From Sporosarcina sp. FSL K6-1522 (GTDB lineage: Bacteria; Bacillota; Bacilli; Bacillales_A; Planococcaceae), in contig NZ_CP152019.1 in NCBI RefSeq assembly GCF_038622445.1, forward strand, positions 1,319,001-1,383,000: a DNA stretch of 64,000 nucleotides, given 5' to 3'. The notes under the pieces are model-generated. The model had not been told where the DNA came from. It ran no database searches and was given only the letters and a program-made list of their open reading frames with translations. Positions 44,873 through 53,900 of the stretch are shown piece after piece; the first letter of the stretch is position 1; each line of letters starts with the position of its first letter. The translations under genes were made by a program, and so were the position numbers.

Positions 44873-45100
44873 TAATGCTGTTGCAACTCGTTACCTGTCG
44901 CGTCCCTCCACATAGAAACACTCGATCATCGTATAGAAATTGTTCGATTCAAGGCACCCAAAAAGTAATTGTATACAAAGTGTCTAATTGCTGCATTCTC
45001 TGGCAGGCTATTGGTGGAGAATGGCGATAGAGAAGGGAGCTTGTCGAAGTGGGGGTTACTTGAATTTTGGTTACTCTATACAAAATTCGACACTGAAAAA

Positions 45101-45119
45101 TGTTTGTAGTGGACAATGA
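45101..45119. promoter_or_regulatory. candidate PucR-island operator, site 3 (weaker)
   Basis: TGTTTGTAGTGGACAATGA keeps the right half (ACAATGA, as at site 2) but only part of the left half. It lies 153 bases before pucI in a 517-bp gap with no gene or other recognised element. Confidence 0.4.
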
Positions 45120-45271
45120 TATCTAAGGTCTAAACTCTTATAATGAGAATATCACTTTAGGGAATAGTCTGAAATATCTAAACAGAGAATAAATAGATTG
45201 GCATGTGCAACGCTATTTATATCTGGCAAAGATAATTACTACATATCACATTTTTGAGGAGGTCCACGACA

Positions 45272-46774
45272 ATGCAACCTAAAGAACCAATGAAATATGA
45301 TGTAGAGCTTAGTAAAGATCTCATGCCAACAAGTCCTAAGGAGAGAAAGTGGAAAATAGGAAACTATTTTTCTTTGTGGATGGGGAATGTTCATAATGTC
45401 CCTGCGTATGTAACAATCGGTGGTTTTTTTGCCCTTGGTCTATCAGTTGGTCAAGTGTTTTGGTCGATTGTTATTGCATCGATTATTTTAGCAGGCGTCA
45501 TGGTGTTAAGTGGTCATGCAGGTGCTAAATACGGCATCCCATTTTCGATGCTCTTACGAACTTCTTATGGCACGAAAGGGGCAATGCTTCCAGGCATTAT
45601 AAGGGGATGTATCGCTGCTGTTATGTGGTTTGGTTTTCAAACGTATGCAGGCAGTCTAGCTTTTACAATTCTAATTGGTAAGTTATGGCCTGCTTATCTT
45701 CATTTGGGCGGAGACTGGAACCTTTTCGGATTGAGCCTACCGGGCTTAATTTCATTTATCGCATTTTGGCTATTTAATATACTGTTTGTTTTCGGTGGCA
45801 TGAAGATACTTGGTAAATTCATAAAGCTGTTATCGCCGCTTGTGTATGTTGTGTTTGGTGGGATGGCCATTTGGGCAATTCAATTGGCGGGAGGAATTAC
45901 GCCGATTCTCGAACACACGTCTAAAGGAGTTGAAGGAAACACAACACTGGTCTTCATTGCTAGCATAAGTGCAATATTGGCAACATGGGCAGCACCGATT
46001 GTAAGCGCTTCCGATTTCACGAGAGAAGCCCGCTCCCAAAAAGATCAGTCGATTGGTCAAATTGCGGGTCTGATTACGACTTATTTATTATTCGCAGTTG
46101 CGGCGATTGCCGTGATTGTTGGTTCAGAAATTGCTTTTGGAACACCGATTTGGAATGTATTAGATGTAGTCGATCGTTTTGATAATAACTTTGCGATAGG
46201 TATATCGGTCCTAACGATTTGTATGACGACATTAGCGGTCAATATTACGGGGAATATTATTCCGGCGGGTTACCAATTATCTGCTCTATTCCCAAAACAC
46301 CTGACGTTTAGAACGGGTGCACTCCTAGCAGCTATTGTTGGTTTTCTAATTATGCCGTGGAAGTTGATGGAGGATGCGACGAGTATTTTCATGTTTTTGG
46401 GGATTATCGGAGGCTTGCTAAGTCCAGTACTTGGGGTTATGCTCACACATTACTTTATCGTTGCGAAAAGGATACTCAACCTAGAAGAGTTATATGCGAT
46501 TAATGGAAAGTATAATTATAAGAATGGCGTTCATGTACCTGCCGTAGTTGCAACGCTCGGCGGTGGTATCGTTAGTATAATTGGTCAGTTTGTGCCGATT
46601 TTAAAACCGCTATATGATATATCCTTCTTTTCGGGCTTTGTAGTTGCTTCCTTAATATATATTGCACTAGTGAATAAGGAGTTATTTGCTTCTAAACGTG
46701 TCAAAAAACAGAGTGAAGCGCTTGAAATAACAGCTGAATCTATTGGGCTTAGAACGACGGTTAGACGAGGATAA
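45272..46774 (+). CDS. pucI: allantoin permease, NCS1 family
   Basis: 500 residues, 12 helices, close in layout to B. subtilis PucI: SLWMGNVHNVPAYVTIGGFFALGLS, GHAGAKYGIPFSMLLRTSYG, MWFGFQTYAGSLAF, and the C-terminal TSIFMFLGIIGGLLSPVLGVML and RILNLEELYAINGKY. It should import allantoin. ATG 45272 is chosen for GAGGAGGT at 45256-45263; the frame from 45254 covers it. The two allantoinase genes follow closely, so this is probably an operon. Confidence 0.9.
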   Translation: MQPKEPMKYDVELSKDLMPTSPKERKWKIGNYFSLWMGNVHNVPAYVTIGGFFALGLSVGQVFWSIVIASIILAGVMVLSGHAGAKYGIPFSMLLRTSYGTKGAMLPGIIRGCIAAVMWFGFQTYAGSLAFTILIGKLWPAYLHLGGDWNLFGLSLPGLISFIAFWLFNILFVFGGMKILGKFIKLLSPLVYVVFGGMAIWAIQLAGGITPILEHTSKGVEGNTTLVFIASISAILATWAAPIVSASDFTREARSQKDQSIGQIAGLITTYLLFAVAAIAVIVGSEIAFGTPIWNVLDVVDRFDNNFAIGISVLTICMTTLAVNITGNIIPAGYQLSALFPKHLTFRTGALLAAIVGFLIMPWKLMEDATSIFMFLGIIGGLLSPVLGVMLTHYFIVAKRILNLEELYAINGKYNYKNGVHVPAVVATLGGGIVSIIGQFVPILKPLYDISFFSGFVVASLIYIALVNKELFASKRVKKQSEALEITAESIGLRTTVRRG

Positions 46775-46833
46775 ATAACGACTCAAAAGTACTGAAATTA
46801 TAAACAGTTCACTTAACTTAAGGGGGAGAAAAA

Positions 46834-48219
46834 ATGAAGTATGATCTAATTATTAAAGGCGGCCAAGTAGTATTTAGGGATGATGTAAGACACGTTGATA
46901 TTGCGATTAAAAACGGGAAAATATCTGCCATTGCTGAAATGATTGAGGATACGGCAACGGATATTATCAATGCTGAAGGGCAATATGTGATGCCTGGAAT
47001 GATTGATACGCATGTCCATATTTGTGAACCGGGTCGTACAGAGTGGGAAGGATTTGTTACGGGCACAAAGGCATTGGCTGCTGGTGGTACAACAAGCTAT
47101 GTAGATATGCCATTAAATGCCTTACCTGCAACCGTAAACAGGGGGGCTCTGCGTTCCAAGCTAGAGGCCGCTACTGGCAAGAACTACGTAGATTATGCAT
47201 TATACGGTGGTCTTGTTCCTAGTAATCTTGAGAATTTAGCAGAGTTATCGGATGAAGGAGTTGTCGCTTTCAAATGCTTCATGTCCACTTGTGGCTCGGA
47301 TGTTCCAGATGACTTTGTCAATGTGGATGACTACACGCTCTATGCGGGGATGAAAAAGTTAGCTGAACTGGGGCATATGTTGTCAATTCATGCGGAAAAT
47401 GCGCTTATAACAGATCGTTTAGGTGAAGAAATGGTTAAGCAAGGGAAAATTACAGCGACAGACTATGTGGCATCACGTCCTATATTTACGGAGGTAGAAG
47501 CTGTGAAACGGGCGCTGTTTTTAGCGAAAGAAACGGGCTGTAAGCTTCACTTCGTACACATTAGCACCGAAGAAGCAGTGGAGGAAATTACGAAAGCTCG
47601 AAACGAGGGACAGGATGTAACCGTCGAATCTTGTCCACACTATTTTACAATCACAACGGCTCAGTTCGAAGAGATTGGCCCGGTTGCGAAATGTTCACCT
47701 CCACTACGCAACGAGGAGGAACAGGAAAAACTGTGGAATAAACTAATTGAAGGCAAAATCGATATGCTAACATCAGATCATTCGCCATGTCCTCCGGAAA
47801 TGAAGCATAGCGATACGAATAATATTTTTGAAGTATGGGGCGGTATTACAGGATGCCAAAACAATGTGGACTTAATGTTTGATGAGGCTGTTTTAAAACG
47901 CAATGTTCCAGTAACAGATTTTGTACGCATGATTGCGACAAATCCTGCGGAACGATTCAATATGCCTGCTAAAGGGGAAATCGCTATCGCCAAGGACGCC
48001 GATATTATCCTTGTAGATGCTAACCAGTCCTATGTAGTGAAAAAAGAGGACTTATACTACCGTCATCAGCATAGCCCGTACATTGGTAGGGAGATCCAAT
48101 GCCGAGTGACCAAGACCTTTGTTCGTGGCCATCTCGTATTTGATTTAGCGCAAGGCATTGTTGGGCAACCAGTCGGTCAATTCGTAACACATCATGCAAA
48201 AGAAACAGCGATGGTGTAA
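46834..48219 (+). CDS. allB: allantoinase, enterobacterial AllB type
   Basis: 461 residues, cyclic amidohydrolase. Metal ligands are in DTHVHICEPGR (about 58-66), the carboxylated Lys in VAFKCFMSTCG (about 147), SIHAEN, HFVHIST and DHSPCPPEMK. The spacing and the FKCFMSTCGSD block follow E. coli AllB closely. It opens the hydantoin ring of allantoin to give allantoate. AAGGGGGAG precedes the start. A second, different allantoinase lies 30 bases downstream. Confidence 0.9.
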   Translation: MKYDLIIKGGQVVFRDDVRHVDIAIKNGKISAIAEMIEDTATDIINAEGQYVMPGMIDTHVHICEPGRTEWEGFVTGTKALAAGGTTSYVDMPLNALPATVNRGALRSKLEAATGKNYVDYALYGGLVPSNLENLAELSDEGVVAFKCFMSTCGSDVPDDFVNVDDYTLYAGMKKLAELGHMLSIHAENALITDRLGEEMVKQGKITATDYVASRPIFTEVEAVKRALFLAKETGCKLHFVHISTEEAVEEITKARNEGQDVTVESCPHYFTITTAQFEEIGPVAKCSPPLRNEEEQEKLWNKLIEGKIDMLTSDHSPCPPEMKHSDTNNIFEVWGGITGCQNNVDLMFDEAVLKRNVPVTDFVRMIATNPAERFNMPAKGEIAIAKDADIILVDANQSYVVKKEDLYYRHQHSPYIGREIQCRVTKTFVRGHLVFDLAQGIVGQPVGQFVTHHAKETAMV

Positions 48220-48249
48220 ATCACGATACCAATAGAGGGGGAAAGGCTT

Positions 48250-49608
48250 ATGGCTACGTATGATTTATTGATTAGAAACGGCAGCATTGTAACAGCAGAT
48301 TCGGTTGTCCAAGGGGATATCGCAATTAAAGATGGGAAAATTAAAGAGGTTTCAATCGGCAAAAAGATTGAGGCGACTGCTAGTAAAGAAATCAATGCTG
48401 AAGGTCAGCATATCCTACCAGGACTAATCGATACGCATGTGCATTTTAACGAGCCTGGCAGAACCGAATGGGAAGGCATTGAAACGGGTAGCCGAAGTTT
48501 AGCAGCTGGTGGTGTAACAACCTACTTTGACATGCCGTTAAACAGTACACCTCCAACAATCAATAAAGAAAATTTAGCGTTAAAGCAAGCTGCTTCTGAA
48601 GAAAAGTCGATTGTCAATTATCGTTTTTGGGGTGGACTTGTGCCTGAAAACATTGCCGACATTAAAGAGCTACATGACAATGGCGTCATCGGATTTAAAG
48701 CTTTTATGTCGCCGAGTGGTATTGCTGATTTTAATCATGTAGATGATGTGACGATTTTCAAGGGGATGAATGAAATTGCTTCAGTCGGTTCCCTCCTAGC
48801 GGTTCACGCAGAAAGTACAGTCATTTGTGATCAGCTTGCTGAGGAGAAGCAACGTCAAGGTAAAACATCTGCCCAGGATTTTGTTGAATCTAGACCTATT
48901 ATTTCTGAAATTGAAGCGGTAAGACGCATTATTTCTTATGCTGAAGCGACGGGTTGCCAGCTGCATGTTGTTCATGCCAGTAGCCGAAAAGTTGTGGAAG
49001 TAATTAATGAAGCTAAACAAAGAGGAGTAAATATTACGGTTGAAACATGTCCGCATTATTTATCTCTAACTGTAAAAGATTTAGCGGAACAGGGTGGGGT
49101 GGCGAAGTGTTGTCCACCACTTCGCGATGAGCAAGAAGTGGAAGATTTATGGACGGCTGTGTCAACGGGAGAAATCGATGTCATTGCTTCGGATCATTCA
49201 CCTGCACCTCCAGCCATGAAAAAGGTATCAAATGGTGATTATTTTAACGCGTGGGGTGGTATTTCTGGTGCGCAGTCAACGCTGAATATCTTGCTAACAG
49301 AAGGTCATTTTAAGCGTAATCTACCATTAGAAAAGATTGTTGCCTTAACAGCTACGAATCCTTCCAAGTTATTTGGACTGTATCCTGCCAAAGGGACAAT
49401 CGCTGTTGCAAGTGATGCTGATCTGACGATTGTTGATTTAAATGAGCGCTTTACATTAGAAAAGGCAGACTTATTTTATCGCCATAAGCAATCACCATAC
49501 GTAGGGAAATCATTCCAAGGAAAAGTCATCACAACAATTGTCAACGGGGATGTGGTCTTTGATAATGGGAGTCATCTCGTTTCAAAAGAAATGGAGATTA
49601 ATGCTTAA
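48250..49608 (+). CDS. pucH: allantoinase, Bacillus PucH type
   Basis: 452 residues of the same superfamily, with DTHVHFNEPGRTEWEG (about 57-72), the lysine site IGFKAFMSPSGIADF, AVHAES, HVVHASS and DHSPAPPAMKK. These blocks match the PucH branch and differ from the neighbour (FKAFMSPSG against FKCFMSTCG). Two allantoinase clades side by side may serve the two enantiomers of allantoin, or one may act on another hydantoin. It ends at a terminator, with allC next. Confidence 0.88.
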   Translation: MATYDLLIRNGSIVTADSVVQGDIAIKDGKIKEVSIGKKIEATASKEINAEGQHILPGLIDTHVHFNEPGRTEWEGIETGSRSLAAGGVTTYFDMPLNSTPPTINKENLALKQAASEEKSIVNYRFWGGLVPENIADIKELHDNGVIGFKAFMSPSGIADFNHVDDVTIFKGMNEIASVGSLLAVHAESTVICDQLAEEKQRQGKTSAQDFVESRPIISEIEAVRRIISYAEATGCQLHVVHASSRKVVEVINEAKQRGVNITVETCPHYLSLTVKDLAEQGGVAKCCPPLRDEQEVEDLWTAVSTGEIDVIASDHSPAPPAMKKVSNGDYFNAWGGISGAQSTLNILLTEGHFKRNLPLEKIVALTATNPSKLFGLYPAKGTIAVASDADLTIVDLNERFTLEKADLFYRHKQSPYVGKSFQGKVITTIVNGDVVFDNGSHLVSKEMEINA

Positions 49609-49630
49609 GCAAATCAAACACTAGGCACGC

Positions 49631-49677
49631 GGGGCTGTTCAGAAAATCAGTTTGCACTGACTTTCTGGACAGCCCCT
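49631..49677 (+). terminator. terminator of the pucI-allB-pucH unit
   Basis: GGGGCTGTTCAGAAAATCAGT and ACTGACTTTCTGGACAGCCCC form a stem around TTGC. It is a sequence relative of the terminator at 37885-37942. The T run is short. Confidence 0.78.
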
Positions 49678-49750
49678 ACTTGGTCTTAAAGCTGTCGTGA
49701 GTCATTTAGCGAAAGCGGCTCGGAAATGGTTAATCAACAAATATAATCCT

Positions 49751-49767
49751 TTATTCATAGTGCATAA
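49751..49767. promoter_or_regulatory. candidate PucR-island operator, site 4
   Basis: TTATTCATAGTGCATAA, a 17-bp palindrome of the island type, 147 bases before allC in the promoter region of the allC-allE unit. Confidence 0.58.
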
Positions 49768-49913
49768 AAATAGGTGTCTTTTTTGTTTATTTGGGATAAT
49801 GACAAATTGACAGAAAACACTTACAGTAAAGAGTATAAGCACAACGGCGTTCGATTTGGATAGATATAAGCAATAAGTTGAAAGCTTTACAGAAAAAAAG
49901 GGGGATAACTGAA

Positions 49914-51164
49914 ATGCAAGATGTTATGAAGAGTAAAGACAAGGATTTAGGAATTGCTGTTGAGGAAAGGCTTGAATGGTTAGGTAGCTTTGGGAAAGAT
50001 CCAGCAGGCGGTGTTTCGCGCTTACTTTATACGAAAGAATGGGTAGAGGCGCAACAGGCACTAAAAAGTTGGATGGAAGCAGAAGGGTTCGACGCTCGAT
50101 TTGACGAGGTAGGGAATCTGAGTGGGATCGTTCAAGGTACTGATACAAGCGAAACGATTTTGACGGGATCACATGTGGATACGGTGACAAATGGCGGTTG
50201 TTATGACGGACAGTATGGCATTGTGGCGGGTATTCTTGCATTAAAATATCTAAAGGAACACTACGGACAGCCTAAACGGAATCTTGAAGTTGTCTCTTTA
50301 GCAGAAGAGGAAGGTAGCCGATTCCCTTATGTCTATTGGGGATCAAAGAATATCGTCGGTACTGCAAACCGGGAAGATGTCGAAAAGATTGTGGACTTTA
50401 ACAATGTTTCCTTCGTAGAAGCGATGAAAGAATCCGGTTTTACGTTCAGAGACGAGTCAAAAGCTCCACGACAGGACTTGAAGGCTTTCGTAGAAATTCA
50501 TGTTGAACAAGGTAATGTGCTAGAGAATGAAAAAAAATCGGTTGGAGTTGTCCATAGCATTGTCGGACAAAGACGTTTCACAGTGGAGATTACAGGGGAA
50601 GCGAATCACGCAGGGACAACACCAATGGGCTACCGTAAGGATGCTGTCTATGCAGCTAGCCATATGATCTATGAACTAATTGGTCTAGCAAAGCAACAAG
50701 GTGATCCATTAGTAATGACAGTAGGAAAGATGGAAATCACGCCGAATATTGTCAATGTCGTGCCAGGTAAAGTGATTTTCACCATTGATGTACGTCATAC
50801 CGACAAAGCGGCGATTGTTCAATTTACAGACATACTGACTGCAAATATAGAAGAAAACGCAAAAGAACATGGTGTAGAGGCTTCTATCGATATGTGGTTA
50901 GATGCTAATCCAGTCCCAATGGATGCGGAGATTGTGGCAATTATTGAAGAACAGTGCAAGAAAAGTAATCTGAACTATAAACGAATGCATAGTGGAGCGG
51001 GGCATGATGCACAAATTTTTGCTGAAACGGTTCCGACGGCGATGTTGTTTGTGCCGAGCCGCAAAGGCATTAGCCATAATCCAGCAGAATATACAGAGCC
51101 TGCTGATTTAGCAGAAGGTGTGAAAGCGTTAGTGGGCGCGCTATATGAATTAGCCTACAAATAA
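49914..51164 (+). CDS. allC: allantoate amidohydrolase
   Basis: 416 residues, M20-family dinuclear metal enzyme. Ligands are in GSHVDTVTNGGCYDGQYG (about 88-105), EEEGSRFP (about 128), EIHVEQG (about 192) and HAGTTPMG dimer-domain His, ending SGAGHDAQ and SHNPAEYTE. It hydrolyses allantoate to ureidoglycine, CO2 and ammonia (PucF in Bacillus). The start is ATG 49914 behind AAGGGGGAT; an upstream in-frame TTG at 49878 is rejected. Confidence 0.92.
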   Translation: MQDVMKSKDKDLGIAVEERLEWLGSFGKDPAGGVSRLLYTKEWVEAQQALKSWMEAEGFDARFDEVGNLSGIVQGTDTSETILTGSHVDTVTNGGCYDGQYGIVAGILALKYLKEHYGQPKRNLEVVSLAEEEGSRFPYVYWGSKNIVGTANREDVEKIVDFNNVSFVEAMKESGFTFRDESKAPRQDLKAFVEIHVEQGNVLENEKKSVGVVHSIVGQRRFTVEITGEANHAGTTPMGYRKDAVYAASHMIYELIGLAKQQGDPLVMTVGKMEITPNIVNVVPGKVIFTIDVRHTDKAAIVQFTDILTANIEENAKEHGVEASIDMWLDANPVPMDAEIVAIIEEQCKKSNLNYKRMHSGAGHDAQIFAETVPTAMLFVPSRKGISHNPAEYTEPADLAEGVKALVGALYELAYK

Positions 51165-51189
51165 TCGACATAAAAGGGAGTTTATAAAA

Positions 51190-51954
51190 ATGGGATATCC
51201 TAACGATTTATTATCAAGCAGATCAATTATTGAGCACGGTAAGTATGCGTTAATTGCGCCAGAAGGTTTAGTGAACAACGTTGTTCCAGGCTTTGAGAAT
51301 TGTAGAGTTTCGATTTTGGCTTCACCGAAAATGGGCGCAAGTTTTGTCGATTACGTGATTACGATGCACGAAGGCGGGAAAAATAGCGAAGGATTTGGCG
51401 GACAAGCGGACGTGGAAACATTCGTCTATGTCATTGAAGGAGCTATCAAAGCGTCTGCGGATGAACAAGCATTTACGCTTGAAGAAAGTGGTTACTTATA
51501 CTGCCCACCAGGCACTAAAATGTACTTGGAAAACATTGGCGATACAGATTCGAAGCTATTCTTGTACAAGAAAAAGTATCGTCCGCTTGAAGGCAAGAAG
51601 CCATGGGTCGTTTCAAACCATGCGAATAAGATTGAATACGCTAATTATGACGATATGCACAATGTGAATCTGAAAGATCTGTTACCGACGGATTTAGATT
51701 TCGATATGAACTTCCATATTCTATCGTTCGATCCTGCTGCATGCCATCCGTTTATTGAAACGCATGTGCAGGAACATGGCGCATACTTACTATCTGGAGA
51801 AGGCATGTATAACCTCGACAATAAATGGGTTCCGGTGAAAAAAGGCGATTATATCTTTATGGGGCCGTATGTTCATCAGGCAGCTTATGCAGTAGGAAGA
51901 GAAAACTTAACTTATGTGTACTCAAAAGATTGCAACCGTGATGAGGAACTATAA
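51190..51954 (+). CDS. allE: (S)-ureidoglycine aminohydrolase
   Basis: 254 residues, a bicupin. The N-terminal cupin has FVYVIEGAIKASADEQAFTLEESGYLYCPPGT and the C-terminal one has the Mn site ETHVQEHGAYLLSGEGMYNLDNKWVPVKKGDYIFMGPYVHQAAYAVG. It converts ureidoglycine to ureidoglycolate and ammonia. It is 25 bases after allC and so in the same operon. AllE is not part of the classical B. subtilis puc set. Confidence 0.93.
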   Translation: MGYPNDLLSSRSIIEHGKYALIAPEGLVNNVVPGFENCRVSILASPKMGASFVDYVITMHEGGKNSEGFGGQADVETFVYVIEGAIKASADEQAFTLEESGYLYCPPGTKMYLENIGDTDSKLFLYKKKYRPLEGKKPWVVSNHANKIEYANYDDMHNVNLKDLLPTDLDFDMNFHILSFDPAACHPFIETHVQEHGAYLLSGEGMYNLDNKWVPVKKGDYIFMGPYVHQAAYAVGRENLTYVYSKDCNRDEEL

Positions 51955-52149
51955 GAAGTAGCTGAACGAAGAAATAGTAGAAAAATGTAAACGTTTGTGT
52001 CTGGACAGATTTAGAAGTCAGAGGAATGAATGATTCTGAGGTTAGGGTGACGTCGTCGATCGCAATTTGGCGTCTTCTATTCTATAAACAATTCAATCGT
52101 TGATTGTACTGTTAGGTGGACACTAAAAAATAGGGAGCAGGTGTGGATA

Positions 52150-53199
52150 ATGAAGTTAACGAGGCAAGAACTTATGGGTCTAATCAAAACAAAGCTTCAC
52201 AAAGCGGGCTTAACTGAGGATCATGCGGAAGGTGTAGCAGACGTCCTTGTTCATGCCGATGCACGAGGCGTCCATTCTCACGGTGCGATGCGTGTCGAAT
52301 ATTATGCTGAAAGAATTGCGAAAGGCGGCATTAATACAAGTCCGATCTTTACATTTGAAAAAACAGGCCCTTGTTCAGCTACCTTTGATGGTGACAATGG
52401 AGTCGGTCATGTTGTAGCAGACTTGGCGATGAATGAAGCCATTAAAATGGCCAAAGAAACAGGCATAGCGATTGTCGGTGTGAGACGGATTAGTCATAGT
52501 GGAGCTCTATCGTACTTTGTTGAGAAGGCTGCACAGGCGAATCTCATTGGACTGTCTGTTTGCCAATCCGATCCGATGGTTGTCCCGTACGGTGGAGCAG
52601 AACCATACTATGGAACAAATCCAATAGCATTTGCGGCGCCAGGAAACGGCGAAGACAATATTCTTTTTGATATGGCAACAACGGTTCAAGCCTGGGGGAA
52701 GGTTTTACATGCGCGCTCAAAGAATGAGCCAATTGCGGATACTTGGGCGGTCGATAAAAATGGAGAGCCAACAACAGATCCTTTCCAAGTGAATGCATTA
52801 CTGCCGATTGCAGGTCCAAAAGGATACGGACTGATGATGATGGTCGACGTATTATCGGGTATTCTGTTAGGCCTACCTTCTGGAAATAAAGTATCGTCTA
52901 TGTACGAAGATCTGACAGAGCACCGAAATCTAGGTCAGCTTCATATCGTCATCAATCCTGAATTCTTTACGGGTCTATCGGCGTTTAAACAAGGGATTTC
53001 AGATACAATGACAGGGTTGAACCAAGTGAAGCCAGCTCCTGGATTTGATCAAGTTTCTTATCCTGGTCAAAGAAGTGCTACAAGAGAAAAAGAAAGCGAG
53101 AAAAATGGCATTGAAATCGTAGATGATGTTTATAACTATCTCATCTCAGACACGATTCATAACAATACGTATGACAATAAAGGTGCTTTTGCCGAATAA
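52150..53199 (+). CDS. allD: ureidoglycolate dehydrogenase
   Basis: 349 residues, the same length as E. coli AllD, of the malate/L-lactate dehydrogenase (LDH2) superfamily. Blocks seen are VLVHADARGVHSHGAMR (about 33-49), VGVRRISHSGALSYF, YGTNPIAFAAP and GPKGYGLMMMVDVLSGILLG. It oxidises ureidoglycolate to oxalurate with NAD. ATG 52150 is preferred; GTG 52141 is too near the ribosome binding site. The 186 bases before it contain no terminator. Confidence 0.9.
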   Translation: MKLTRQELMGLIKTKLHKAGLTEDHAEGVADVLVHADARGVHSHGAMRVEYYAERIAKGGINTSPIFTFEKTGPCSATFDGDNGVGHVVADLAMNEAIKMAKETGIAIVGVRRISHSGALSYFVEKAAQANLIGLSVCQSDPMVVPYGGAEPYYGTNPIAFAAPGNGEDNILFDMATTVQAWGKVLHARSKNEPIADTWAVDKNGEPTTDPFQVNALLPIAGPKGYGLMMMVDVLSGILLGLPSGNKVSSMYEDLTEHRNLGQLHIVINPEFFTGLSAFKQGISDTMTGLNQVKPAPGFDQVSYPGQRSATREKESEKNGIEIVDDVYNYLISDTIHNNTYDNKGAFAE

Positions 53200-53213
53200 C
53201 AAATGACCCAAAA

Positions 53214-53245
53214 TAATGACTACAAATTTTTGTAGTCATTGTTTT
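53214..53245 (+). terminator. terminator after allD
   Basis: AATGACTACA and TGTAGTCATT enclose AATTTT, followed by GTTTT. It separates allD from the cupin gene and shows that the frame starting at 53216 is not the true start. Confidence 0.85.
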
Positions 53246-53299
53246 GGGCTAGATGTTCATAGTCGCGGAAATTTCAAATCTAAAAAGGGGTGTTTGGAA

Positions 53300-53707
53300 A
53301 TGGGAGAGAAAGCAACTTTGACGGAGATTGAGGAAATTATGAAGGAAAGAGTTTTCGAAATTGATAAGATTGCAAAGTTTGATCCTGACGAACCGCAAAA
53401 GAACTATTTCTATGAAACGGATAAAACAGTTGGTGCAATTTGGTGTTTAGAGCCGGGGCAGGATGTTTATGTCCATTCGCATTCAGATGTGGATGATATG
53501 TGGGTATGCATCGAGGGAGAAGGCACGTATTATCCGGATTTAGAGAACGAAATTCCGATTAAACAAGGGATGGTTTTATTGGCGAAGCCCAATCAAATTC
53601 ATGGGATGCGCAATACAGGAACTAGTCGCTTCATGTTTGTAGGCTTTGCAGCAGGTACATTGCCAATGGATATTACGAAATACGAAAACAAGTGGAATTG
53701 TAAGTGA
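53300..53707 (+). CDS. single-domain cupin protein
   Basis: 135 residues with a cupin core: VYVHSHSDVDDMWVCIEGEGTYYPDLE holds the His/His/Glu-type metal site (about 57-83) and PNQIHGMRNTG the C-terminal His. The substrate is unknown; its place between allD and a purine permease suggests ureide chemistry, such as a ureidoglycolate or oxalurate step. AAGGGGTG at 53285-53292 sets the start at ATG 53300. Confidence 0.72.
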   Translation: MGEKATLTEIEEIMKERVFEIDKIAKFDPDEPQKNYFYETDKTVGAIWCLEPGQDVYVHSHSDVDDMWVCIEGEGTYYPDLENEIPIKQGMVLLAKPNQIHGMRNTGTSRFMFVGFAAGTLPMDITKYENKWNCK

Positions 53708-53756
53708 GTTGAAAGAGATAGATAAAAGGGACGGGGTTTTCTTCCTTTTTCAACTT

Positions 53757-53883
53757 TACTTAGTGACTAGGCTCCAGGCGCCAGCCGCTCGGGTCATAAG
53801 CAATCCAGCTGTGTGGCAAAGGACGCCACGTCGCTGGCTCGACTTATGCCTGTCGCGTCTAGCGGACGCCTTGCGCTTTTCAT
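53757..53883 (+). repeat. GC-rich dispersed Bacillales repeat abutting the NCS2 permease
   Basis: CTCCAGGCGCCAGCCGCTCG, GGTCATAAGCAATCCAGC, AAAGGACGCCACGTCGCTGG, CTTATGCCTGTCGCG and GCGGACGCCTTGCGCTTTTC form a series I recognise from intergenic repeats across Bacillales. TCATAAGC/GCTTATG-type arms can pair. It is strikingly GC-rich and ends 17 bases before the permease ATG. Confidence 0.8.
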
Positions 53884-53900
53884 AGGTGGTGACAGTTCGG

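Noticed and set aside
53646..53885. 79-codon frame overlapping the cupin gene end
   Set aside because: Half is out of frame with the cupin gene and half is the GC-rich dispersed repeat.
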